NCBI GenBank assembly: GCA_946902985.2
Contig: OX336389.2
Span: forward strand, 170,820,704-170,884,703
DNA: 64,000 nucleotides
From: Meconema thalassinum
Lineage: Eukaryota; Arthropoda; Insecta; Orthoptera; Tettigoniidae
Direction: 5' to 3'
This document shows positions 44,125 through 53,529 of this stretch, piece after piece. Both the position numbers and the translations under genes were made by a program. The number at the start of each line of letters is the position of its first letter. Positions within the stretch are counted from its first letter, which is position 1. The notes beneath the pieces were generated by a model. It saw only the letters and a list, made by a program, of their open reading frames with translations, had not been told where the DNA came from and made no database searches.

Positions 44125-44432
44125 CAAGAGTTTAGTGCTTTTCAGTCGGTCAATACGAATGTACCCAAAGGAGATGGGTTATGCCCTAATCCTGAAATAA
44201 ATTACATGAGATTAATAAAACCACTTATTTAACTTCATAAGTGTAATGGATCTGATGATGATCGCTTGACGATCGAAACTGGTCATCCTAGTGTTTTATT
44301 AATCTCATGTAATTTATTTCAGGATTAGGGCATAACCCATCTCCTTTGGGTACATTCGTGTTGACCGACTGAAAAGCACTAAACTCTTGTTTACTAAGGC
44401 AACACTGAAAATATGGCTTCAAACACCACAAA
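44125..44432 (+). mobile_element. Hammerhead-bearing inverted-repeat retroelement, right arm only
   Basis: Inverted arms: 'gagtttagtgcttttcagtc' at 44127 is mirrored before 44390. A 13-bp duplication TCTACATAGCTAT (44112-44124 and 44433-44445) flanks the insert. The left arm has the empty site ('ttatagttagatg' side, near 33050, 'catagctatgtag'), so insertion came after arm duplication. The variable-length TSD points to target-primed insertion, as in Penelope-like or LINE-driven elements. Confidence 0.8.
44248..44288 (+). ncRNA. Type I hammerhead ribozyme (minimal stem III)
   Basis: Order: stem I strand GGAT, core CTGATGA, one extra T, stem II GATCG/CGATC with loop CTTGA, core GAAA, two-bp stem III (AC, loop TG, GT), cleavage triplet GTC, stem I strand ATCC. 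All conserved core bases are present. Very short stem III is the form described from Penelope-like elements. The extra base between A9 and stem II is unusual and may lower activity. Confidence 0.7.
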
Positions 44433-44984
44433 TCTACATAGCTATGTTTCATCACTCACCATAAACATCTAACATTATGGGATTGCAATATATTAAGAGA
44501 AACAAAAGTCCATGACCTTGTTGTTTTCAATCTTTTTGGGAAAATTCATAAGCCATATAAAGAAAGCTTCATGTCAAGTTATAGGACTCCTTATGAGTCA
44601 AAATCCCATTATTAGCTTATAAAACTCAAATCAGTAACCTTGCCGTTTTGGGATATTTAAATAAATGCATGCATCATAGGAAAAATCATAAAAATATTCT
44701 TAAAACAAGTCGTCGCATGACCCTCTTCAATCAATGCTTCACAAAATATCGATTCATCCATTGAACATGGCCACATTGATCGGCGAGATGCTCGTTTAAA
44801 CACAACCGGTACTGTCTCTCTCTACAAAAAAAACTATATATATATATTAAAATTAATTCAAAAATTAAAAAATCTAAATTTTCAAAATGTGTGGTTAGGC
44901 CCTTTGTCAAAATTTCAAAAAATAAATAATAAATTCAAGAAGAGATTGTCGCCCTGAGTCTTATAACACCTCATGTGTCCAAAT

Positions 44985-45370
44985 CTGATTATTGGTTCCG
45001 CTTTTTTCCCTGTAAAATCTACATGCATTGTTTTAGGGTAAACTGACCAATCGTGGTAAAAGAGAATTAAATGACCAATTTTTTGAGCTATCACACCTAA
45101 TTTTAGGTTTCTTAGTTTCCAAGATATCGATTTTTCATTTTTGGGGTAGTTTTTCACCCCCTTACTATTTTTCATCAAAAACAAAAGATCTCAGGTTCAT
45201 TTATCATTTTTAAGTGTTTAACCGCTTTTTTCCCTGTAACATTACTATTTACTATTTTAGGGGTGAAATGACCTATCGTGGTATAAGCGTATGTCATGAC
45301 CTATTTTTAAAGCTATCACACTTAATTTTAAGGCTCTTAATTTCCAAGATAACGATTTTTATATTTGGGA
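44985..45370. repeat. Tandem repeat, about 2 units, right arm
   Basis: The inverse of 31890-32530, with one unit fewer. Confidence 0.75.
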
Positions 45371-45599
45371 GTGGGGTATAGTTTCACCCCCAAAGGGGAA
45401 CAACGCCCCCAATTGCTAGGACCCCTCATACAAGTCACTAGCATGATAGGTTCGCGAGATATTAACAAAAGTGTGGTTAGGCCCTTTGCCAAAATGTCAA
45501 AAGTACATTCTAAAAGGGGGCTTCATCCCAAGTCCTACAATACCTCATACAAGTTCCTAGCCTTATTAGTCCGTTAGTTAAGCCCTTTGACATAATTTG

Positions 45600-45830
45600 G
45601 ATAAATTCATGGGCTAGGCCGTAGGAACCAGGCCAAAGGGACCCGTCCAAAGGGATCAGTCCAAAGGGTCTCATCCACAAGGACTCGTCCACAGGGACCT
45701 GTCAACAAGGACCTGTCCACAAGGACCAGTCCACAAGGACCTGTCCACAAGGACTCGTCCACAAGGACCTGTCATCAATGACCTGTCAACAATGACCTGT
45801 CAACAATAACCCATCCACAGGGATCCACTC
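45600..45830 (-). repeat. GTCC minisatellite, outer right
   Basis: Mirror of 31465-31690; somewhat longer by extra units ('ggacctgtccacaaggac'). Confidence 0.8.
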
Positions 45831-46144
45831 CCCCACCCTCTTACAAAAGCCTTGAGTGGGCATGCGTAAAAAACAAAAAAAACAAGCATGTTAATTCATA
45901 GTGGCTATCGACCGTACACATGCACTTTATGTGGAACAACGTTTAAATCCATATCGGCATTCAAACTCTCACATGTTGCACTTGGAAAGCTAGATTTTCT
46001 AAAAAATAACAATTTTCACCCCTAGTAGGGTAGGTTTTATTTTTGGGGTGGAAATATGTTGTCCATTAGAAAGGGGGTGTCAGCTCGAGTTCAACAACAC
46101 CTCATTTTTTAAAATCCAACCATGGGTTCGAGAGATATCGCACC

Positions 46145-46155
46145 GCCGCCATCTT
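46145..46155 (-). promoter_or_regulatory. YY1/Pho-like site near the right end
   Basis: Mirror of 31138-31148 (GCCGCCATCTT on the plus strand). Confidence 0.45.
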
Positions 46156-46208
46156 GTGTGGAGGAATGTGGAGGTGGAGGTGCTAGAACCATCCAAAAAC
46201 CACTACTA

Positions 46209-46270
46209 ACGTCCCTGTTATCATCTGGAGTTTTTCGTTTTCCACTATTTAACCAGTTAAGCAAGCTCAT
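46209..46270 (-). pseudogene. hAT transposase, first 20 codons, separated by the foldback insertion
   Basis: On the minus strand an ATG at 46268-46270 opens MSLLNWLNSGKRKTPDDNRD. The frame then reaches ACGT at 46209-46212, the target duplication. The same frame resumes at 31080 after the other ACGT and continues VEENSASCDQ before a stop near 31050, after which the frame continues with recognisable transposase sequence. This fit is the evidence that 31085-46208 is an insertion and that ACGT is its duplication. Confidence 0.85.
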
Positions 46271-46721
46271 TATTACTTTGAAATTATGATGTACGTACTT
46301 TCAAACGCACACACACACACACACACTTTACGTCTTTACACAGACAGTACCTAACGACAAATCAGACTCAATTCAAACAACGGCACAGCATGGCACTGAA
46401 AACACACAAGCAAGCGTTTACCGCCAAAAGAAACCAAGTTAACAATGTTGCCAACAGCTGAACATGTATTATATATCGGGGCGCGATTGAAATGTCAAAC
46501 TCCAACTTTTATGGGCCCAATTAGTTCCAAGTTGGTGCCACGAGATAGCTCTGAACAAGTAAATAATCATTTCCGATTTTTCTTTCTGAAATCCATTGAA
46601 AAATTTACAGTAGGGCTATTTTTTACAGATTTAAAAATGTAGTTTAACCGGTACGCTTATAACGATTTTGGATTTTAGGGGGTACGCGTTACCGGCCCGT
46701 ACCGGCCCATCGACAGCACTG
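46271..46721 (-). other. hAT 5' leader with (CA)n tract
   Basis: Non-coding sequence between the transposase ATG and the right hAT end. A (CA)n run lies at about 46305-46325. Confidence 0.5.
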
Positions 46722-46748
46722 GTTACGATCATTAAAACAACAATAACT

Positions 46749-48017
46749 CAGTGGCGGCCGGTAATAAGGTTGCAGTGTTGCACAACGACCAGATTAATTC
46801 AGAAAAACAATTAATACCGCGATAATATTTTTAGTATTAAAAGCTGTATGTTTCCTGTTATATGTATAGAAATTCATAATTCTGTTCTTTAATAATTCAG
46901 GAAATCTCATAGTAAGTTACAGTATTGTGAACTGACTGAGAAAGCGAAGCGCGCCAGCCGTCTAGGAGCGCTTGTCCGCTTGGTCGTTGCCAGCCACAAG
47001 CACCGACCAGATCTCAATAGTGAAGGGTATGGCAGAGATGCTAGATCGGGTAAGCCCTATCCCAACAGTTAACACGGCTAGTCGTTGCCAGCTCATTGCA
47101 ACCAGGAAGCCGAGGCGCGGCCGGAGACATCCGAGATGCTCTGTCAACTGCCGATACTATGTTTTGCAATGTTGGGCGTACTTGTGATACTCACGCTCGT
47201 ATATAACTTACATTGTTTTGTTCTCATGAAGGTTTTCATGTAGACTAACTTATATTCCATTTAATCCGATGAAAATGTGATGTCTCTGAACTGCGGCATT
47301 CGTTATGAATGAGGTACCGGTACATCCGTTTTACCGCGCAATTGAATACAGTTTTCACCGATATCAAGCAGTCCTATCACCTCATGGGCGTCTGCAGGAG
47401 GGGGGGGGGGAGTGCACAAGGAGGCGCCGTGCCCCCTCCCCCCTGAAATTGTTCATTGTCACACCAGTTTATTTCATAAATTGAAGTTACTGATGGTTAA
47501 CGGATTTACATGTAGGGATAATTCCACAGTTTTATTTAACTTAGAAATTTTGGATTATTTGAGAATATCTTCAGTTATTTAGAAAATCGGCGAACTGGAT
47601 TAACATTACCATTTTAATGAACTGCTTGATTTTTATTTTTGTCGGTTGGCCTACATGGTGATACAACTAATTTTGCCTGTTTAAAATAAATGATTTATGA
47701 CGATGATTCACAAAGAACTCCTATGGACAAAAACTCTGAACTAAAAAAAAATATTCCTCCCCTTCATGCCATAATGATCATGTACCCAACGGTTTAAGAG
47801 CAGCCAAATAATGGATATCACGAAGCAAGTAAGAAATGAAACGAAAATTGCACGGGGGTGTACGTCTCAATAACACCTAGTGACGAGGTAATGAAATGAA
47901 AAACATATTACTCCCCCACCCTTGAAAAAATCCTGCGGGTGCCCATGTACCAACTTAATCCCCCCCATTAATGAAAATAGCGCAACACCCAGAACAATTA
48001 TCCATCAGCCGCCACTG
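46749..48017. mobile_element. hAT-type non-autonomous element, 1,269 bp, 8-bp TSD
   Basis: The ends read CAGTGGCGGCCGGT and, inward from the right, CAGTGGCGGCTGAT. The duplication CAATAACT is perfect at 46741-46748 and 48018-48025. No transposase is recognisable. A second inverted-repeat element sits inside. Confidence 0.88.
47393..47947. mobile_element. Nested inverted-repeat element, about 555 bp
   Basis: The ends read CATGGGCGTCTGCAGGA and, inward from the right, CATGGGCACCCGCAGGA. A G-rich tract follows each end. I found no convincing duplication of the target, so the exact limits are uncertain. Confidence 0.6.
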
Positions 48018-48057
48018 CAATAACTAACTAACCTATTGCCTAAGCCTTTTTTAATAC

Positions 48058-48392
48058 CGGATGAGTTAGCCGTGGTCGTTACGGCGTGGCTGCAGGCAGT
48101 CGCTCACATCCGGAGGGCGAGGAGGTTCAAATTCCCCCCGCCGGCAACCTTGAAGATGGTCTTCTGTTGTTTCCCATCTTCTTTCCAGGCAAATGCCGGG
48201 GTTGGTCCCTAACTATAGGCCACAGCCGCTACCTTCCAATTCCTCGTCCTTACATTCACACTCTCCTCCCCAGACAACACTCCACACGCAACGGTACTTG
48301 TAGCTCACCCCATGGGTGTCCGCATAGAAGCAGCTACAAACTCTGGCGAGCCGAACATGTCCTAGGACACTCCCGGCACTAAAAGCCATACA
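48058..48392 (+). repeat. SINE5, full-length copy
   Basis: Head 'atgagttagccgtggtcgtt' to 'actcccggcactaaaagcc', followed by an A-rich run. Confidence 0.88.
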
Positions 48393-48478
48393 ATTAAAAA
48401 AAAGGGGGGAAAAAAGCCCTTTCCAATGATCGCCTTAATGAGCTGTCAACCAAGAAATGCCTGTCTTTATGTTCGTTG

Positions 48479-48702
48479 GCTGGCTGCGTAGCTCAGTGGT
48501 AACGTTCTCGCTTGCTGTGCCCATGGTTGCAGGATCGAATCCTGGTGCAGCCAGTTGGCATTTCAGGGTGCGCAAATGCGAGGAAGCCGTGTCATTAGAT
48601 TTACTGGCATGTTCAAGATCCCCGTCGGGGCGAAATTCTGGCACCCCGGCGTCTCTAAAAGCCGCAGTAGTTAAAAGGGATGTAAAACCATTAGCATTAT
48701 TA
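48479..48702 (+). repeat. SINE2 with 14-bp TSD
   Basis: Flanked by CTTTATGTTCGTTG (48465-48478) and CTTTATGTTCATTG (48703-48716), one mismatch. Confidence 0.92.
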
Positions 48703-48716
48703 CTTTATGTTCATTG

Positions 48717-49285
48717 TATGTTTTGCTTGCACAGTACTGTATTAATTCGTAGCAGAAATGTGTAAATACAACACTGAATCAAGTACTACCCTACCAGGGA
48801 ATTGTTACCGCAAGAAGGAGAGCGCAGCTGTCGTGTATACATTACGTCATCTCGCCTCGTTATGGCTGCAGCGAGCGGCTTGCGGGGCAAGAGGGGGACT
48901 CACGTACAGTCATACAATGAGAACACACCGCACAGCGCACGAGCCAGCATGAATCATGCACACAAATAACACGCGATGAGGTTTCGCTGGCGACAACTGC
49001 ACGTCTATCGCAGGCGTGTGGCTGGGCGGAGCGCATTAGTTCCGATTTCCGCCACCGGTAACAATTCGCTGGTCGGGTTGTACGTACACCATTTTTATTC
49101 TTCTAAGTATGTCCAGTACATGCATGTTCATGGTTCAATTTTTTAGCATAGACCTATATCCGTTAACCGGAAACCTGTATTTAACACAAAATTTTGCAAT
49201 TCCCGTTCATTTCCCTTGAAGGCAGGTTTTACTGTGCTTCGTTTTTTGGGTTCTCTTTTTAGGAAGAGCGAGTGAGAACTGCGTC
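48717..49285. other. Unassigned spacer
   Basis: GC-richer than its surroundings; no motif recognised. Confidence 0.3.
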
Positions 49286-49294
49286 CCAACCCAA

Positions 49295-49524
49295 TAATTA
49301 ATGTTATTTGTTTTACGTCCATTTTAACTACTGCGACTTTTAGAGACGCCGGGGTGTTGGAATTTTTTCCTGAAGGGGATCTTTGACGTGCCATTAAATC
49401 CACTGACACGGCTCCCTCACATCTGCGCACCCTCAATTGCCAGCTGACTGTGCCAGGATTCAATCCTGCAACCTTGGGCACAGAAGGCGAGAACGTTACC
49501 GCTGAGCCACGCAGCCAGCCAGTT
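49295..49524 (-). repeat. SINE2 copy with 9-bp TSD
   Basis: Flanked by CCAACCCAA at 49286-49294 and 49525-49533. Confidence 0.88.
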
Positions 49525-49804
49525 CCAACCCAAGGCTAGACTACTACGGTACTGAATGCATATTAAAAGGTTAAATGTAGGTATAGAAGCTCTATCAGTT
49601 TGTATGATTATATGTGTCTGCTGTGTCATCACTCTTTATATTACGAGCAGTTCCACTCCAATACTTGCTACACATCTCGAAAATGCACAACTCATATTTT
49701 CTCGTTTTTAGGTCATATTCAGCTAGTTTTTGGGCATAGTTTGTATTTTTTAGGTCTTAAACTTCTGAAACCTAATGATGACTGCAGTACTCTAGTAGGG
49801 ACAG

Positions 49805-49985
49805 GAATAGGGTAGGTGCCCCGGGACTTGAAGTAAGGTACTATCCCGGCATTTGCCTGGAGGGATTGTGGGAAACCCACACTCAAGATAGCCACGGTCC
49901 GCGCCGGGATTCGAGCCTGAGATCTCCGGATCCTGAAAGAACTGTTTCAGTGTCTGCAAGTAGTCTACTAACATGGTGACTTCGA
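49805..49985 (-). repeat. tRNA-derived SINE, single copy
   Basis: On the minus strand: B-box-like 'caggctcgaatcccggcg', then 'gtgggtttcccacaatccct' and 'ggcaaatgccgggatagtac', a body related to SINE1 and SINE5. Confidence 0.6.
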
Positions 49986-50403
49986 AACATGGGTGGCAAC
50001 AGCGATGGCAACCCTGATTCAACTTGACGGCAAGAAAATGTTGGTCTCAAATAAGCAATATACGGAGTGTGTGGAATATGACCGAGCAGCCGGGACCATG
50101 CAGTATGATTCCTCAGGCAAAGAAGCGCACAAAGATGTGAAAAACGTGTAACAAAATGTTGGTAATTTATCGGAAACAAGTTGTTATTTTCATTGTTTAA
50201 ACATGTCAGTAGTAAGTTAGGCCTACATCTTATTGCACTATTTTGTGCATCATAACAAAACAAAGAATAATGCTGCTTGGAGGTGCATTGAATACGGCGA
50301 GTAGATACCTCAGACATCCATGTTACTTCAATCACTTTGCGGTAGGTTGTTCATGGTATCCACCCTGGCGACAGATCTACAAGTGAGGGGAACTGAATAT
50401 CAT

Positions 50404-50472
50404 GTTGTAGACGTGTTCCCTCCCTCTCCGTGAAACCGAGCTTCTCTTATGACCTGTCTGCGCGACCTTCCC
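50404..50472. repeat. Dispersed repeat, pair with 56460-56526
   Basis: 'tgtagacgtgttccctccct' and 'ttctcttatgacctgtctgc' recur at 56460-56526 in the same orientation. The element they belong to is unknown. Confidence 0.6.
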
Positions 50473-50764
50473 CTAGATAACAGCTGGCTCCCCCTCTGTT
50501 CCGTGTTATCTTGTTTACGCTTCTCAGTTTTGTTCATGTTTACACAAAACTAGTTTTCCACGTCTCGTGATAACCACAACATAAGGTAACTGTTGACTGA
50601 TCCCTGTTTTACCCACAATAAGCGATGTTGCTGTATGTTGTATACTTCTCCTGTTTTCTCCGAAGTCACGCCACACGCCACCCTTTTACTATATTTGTTT
50701 TGTCGGACCTCCGGGGCAACAGCCTAGAATGCTAACCGCTACACAATGTGCCTCTCACATTAAA

Positions 50765-50890
50765 GCATTATCCCGGCGTTCTTCACAAGGAAGTAAGGTG
50801 CCGTAGCTTTATTTTGCCCTCAGTTAAGACTTATAGCCATACAGTGTGGCAGTCTACGTGAGCTCAACAACAGAGGACCTACACATCTAC
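50765..50890. repeat. Dispersed repeat, pair with 62065-62200
   Basis: 'cacaaggaagtaaggtgccg' and 'cagtgtggcagtctacgtga' recur at 62065-62200. Confidence 0.6.
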
Positions 50891-51349
50891 AGTGAGAGCC
50901 TTCCCCGTAGAACGGAGCTTTGCTGAGCAGTGTGACGGGTGGAGAGTGATTAGCCACCGCCAGATGACTAGCATTTGCAGATAACACAAGAGTATCGGGA
51001 TGGTCAGGGTCAGAAACACCTTTTGTGGGTCCAGAACCAGTATGTGGGATCCCTTATAGACAAGCCCGCTACTACATAGGGAAATGGATACAAAGCAAAC
51101 AAATAATAATAATATCGTATGGTCTTGGATGCCGGGTGCAAGCTTTGTTATTTGACACCCAAAGGGTAGCTTGCATGTCGAATTTCGTCGTTCCTTGAAG
51201 CACTATGAAAGTCAAGGACGTTAGATATCTAAGCTTCTTGAACACTATAGCGCTTTCTAGTAGAGAAATGAGGAACTTTGTGTTGGCGGAAACTCCCGAG
51301 ATTAATTTTGCCATTATGAACACGGCCTACTGAATTCAAATGGGATCTT
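50891..51349. other. Unassigned spacer
   Basis: Nothing recognised. Confidence 0.3.
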
Positions 51350-51481
51350 TGACATGCCAACATCGTATAACATGGTGTCGTAATTTTTGCCGCCTTTCAA
51401 AAATCTCTTACCACGGCCAGGAGCGAACCTGCAAGCTTGGGGGTTGGTAGTCCGACACTTTGACCACTCACCCACCGTGGC
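51350..51481 (-). repeat. tRNA-derived SINE, single copy
   Basis: On the minus strand the head is 'ccacggtgggtgagtggtca', the B box 'caggttcgctcctgg', and the 3' part 'gtcaaagatcccatt'. Confidence 0.6.
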
Positions 51482-51514
51482 AAGCTAAGGAAACAAATGG
51501 AAAACTGGAAAACT

Positions 51515-51942
51515 GCTCCAGGTTGCAGGCTTGCGAAAGAACTAATTCAGAGACCAAACAAGAAGCATACTAAGGAACTACTGGAACTCAGCAGGGAAAA
51601 AATAAGATGAGTAGTAGGACTGCTGACGGGACACTGCCATCTTGAAAAGCACCTACATAGATTTGGAATAATACGAGACAATTTATGTAGGAAATGTAAC
51701 GAAGCGGAAGAATCAGCTGAACACATACTCTTCGAATGTGAGGCGCTGGGAAGAATCAGAATCTCTACATTGGGTTTACCTGGTGAAGAGAGAGAACATA
51801 TCCGAGAAGACCCAATAAGGAGGACCTGCAACTTTTCTAAGAGAGCAGAAATAACCAGTTGGAAATGAAGGAAAACACATGGTAGCAAAAGATCTTTGAG
51901 GTCGAAGCTAATAGGAACTGTTTTCAGAGACCACATGAATAA
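51515..51942 (+). pseudogene. LINE (Jockey/R1-like) RNase H tail
   Basis: Frames encode VVGLLTGHCHLEKHLHRFG, RDNLCRKCNEAEESAEHILF and CEALGRIRISTLG, matching the end of the C-terminal RNase H / cysteine motif region of insect LINE proteins (TGH, then C-x2-C-x6-E-x2-EH-x4-C). Two stops interrupt it. The following (GAA)n run is a typical LINE 3' tail, so this is a 5'-truncated insertion. Confidence 0.8.
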
Positions 51943-51987
51943 AAGAAGAAGAAGAAGAAGAAGAAGAAGAAGAAGAAGAAGAAGAAG
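51943..51987. repeat. (GAA)n microsatellite, LINE tail
   Basis: About 15 perfect units. Confidence 0.95.
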
Positions 51988-52631
51988 CGGGATGCTCGAA
52001 ACTGCGCTAATGTCCTGTCAGCTCACGCTAATGGGTTTGGGAAGAGAGTGAGGGTAGGCAACCTCCCCTGAAATGTTGGATAAGCCATGAGTGACTGACA
52101 GCTACGCACACCTGGACCCCCTGGAGTTTCTGTTGATATAATCAGTGCAGCTAACACGTTATCCATGTCAATGAGGTGGAGGATTGTGAGTTATAGGAAA
52201 CTATAAATGTTGTAAGTTTGAGTTGTCACAACGGGGCCAATAGTGGAGGTGTTCCAACAAGGAATTCATTTTACGAATGTACCTTATTTTGTAACAGAAT
52301 ACATATTAAGGATTTTGGTTCCCACGATATCGTTTTAAAGCTCATAGTGCAGGCTATAACTTGCATGCTTACCAAGCTACAACATAAAAATTAAAATGTG
52401 CAGATCTGAATAGTAACTGTGAAACACAAAGAAAACACAAAGTGCAAGGCTAAAGAAACCCAGAAATCTAGAATAATACCAAAACTTGCTAATGAGTAGT
52501 ATCGCATACGTCTTTGAGATAACAAGAGTAGATAGTGAAGATCAGCACAGGTTGACACATTCCAAAATATATTTATCTTCAAGTCCAGTTTGGAGTGGGG
52601 CGCAGTGAAACACACCTCAGAAAACTTCCCT
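51988..52631. other. Unassigned spacer
   Basis: Nothing recognised. Confidence 0.3.
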
Positions 52632-52746
52632 TGTTAGGATATAACAAGAGTTTAGTGCTTTTCAGTCGGTCAACACGAATGTACCCAAAAGAGCTGGGTT
52701 ATGCCCTAATCTTGAAATAAATTACATGAGATTAATAAATACACTA

Positions 52747-52787
52747 GGATGACCAGTTTCGATCGTCAAGCGATCATCATCAGATCC
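52747..52787 (-). ncRNA. Hammerhead ribozyme, left arm
   Basis: On the minus strand: GGAT, CTGATGA, T, GATCG-CTTGA-CGATC, GAAA, two-bp stem III, GTC, ATCC. Identical in core to the right arm and to 44248-44288. Confidence 0.7.
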
Positions 52788-53529
52788 ATTACACTTAGGC
52801 TATAAAATCTATGTTTGAAAATACAAGTGAAAATATTTACAATATGTACAATTATTTAGTTGCAGTATTGGTACTACAACTGTCGGTGTATGCTAAATGC
52901 AGTATATATGATGTTAGGTGAAATGCTAAATGGTGATAGATATTCGGAGTTTGTAATTTGGAGTGATTGGTCATATGGTTGTACAAAATCAACTATGGTT
53001 AAACAGGCTACTACTTATCTGGTTGTCTTCCTTGCTGGAGCTACGCGCAGTTTTCGTGTTCACTGTTACTCCAGGTCAGGGGCGCACCCAGGGGGGGGGG
53101 CTTTGGGGGCTTAAGACCCCCCTAAAAACCTGGGAACACTTTAAAACATTGATGATATCTTTCAAGAAAATTGATTGCATAACGGGCTCTAGAATGTTTA
53201 GTGTTGGAACGTTGGAACATTTTGCGATTTTCTACTGGTTTAAAATAGAATTATGTTAGGCCTATATTTATGCAACACTTGAGTGATAATAATATATATT
53301 GTAAACACAACACGATCGGATATTTCCGGCTGTTGTCGTAACTATGCTCGGAACAAGATGCGCGTGGGACAGCGGTGAAAATTTCTCTCCCCAATGTATT
53401 GTGCTCTGCTCTGTGTCAGGCGTCAAATAAGTTGTGGTGTTTGTAAACATTTAATTCGTTGATTGTTGTTGTGTTTGTATTTTATATTGGCTATTGGTGT
53501 TCGTAGTGTGTCCAATTGGACTAGTAGTA

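Larger units (their letters stand above)
31085..46208. mobile_element. 15,124-bp giant foldback element, mirror-image arms
   Basis: The ends read CAGTAGTGGTTTTT and, inward from the right, TAGTAGTGGTTTTT. The 4-bp duplication ACGT is at 31081-31084 and 46209-46212. The left arm is 31085-38950, the right arm 38994-46208, spacer 43 bp. Paired landmarks mirror closely: 31191 with 46102, 35998 with 41181, 36381 with 40798, 38941 with 39003. The arms differ by substitutions, by minisatellite length, by a 398-bp duplication (left only), by one tandem-repeat unit, and by a 308-bp retroelement (right only). Each arm holds a FLYWCH/Asp-rich gene. No transposase is seen, so it is probably moved in trans, but a known superfamily is not evident. 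Drosophila FB and Galileo elements are structural analogues only. Confidence 0.85.
28875..46721 (-). mobile_element. hAT transposon carrying a 15-kb foldback insertion
   Basis: The left end reads CAGTGCTGTAGTTGGGG and the right end, inward, CAGTGCTGTCGATGGG; a GCCGGTAC block follows in both. The flanks GTTACGCC (28867-28874) and GTTACGAT (46722-46729) agree at six of eight positions, a plausible decayed 8-bp hAT duplication. The transposase runs on the minus strand, its start at 46270 and its stop at about 28912. After removal of the insertion the element would be about 2.7 kb, a normal hAT size. Confidence 0.75.

Noticed and set aside
31085..46208. The palindrome as an assembly artefact
   Set aside because: The arms differ by substitutions, a right-only insertion with TSD, a left-only duplication and array lengths, and the outer ends fit a clean insertion into a hAT frame. 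Reads across the centre would still be worth checking.
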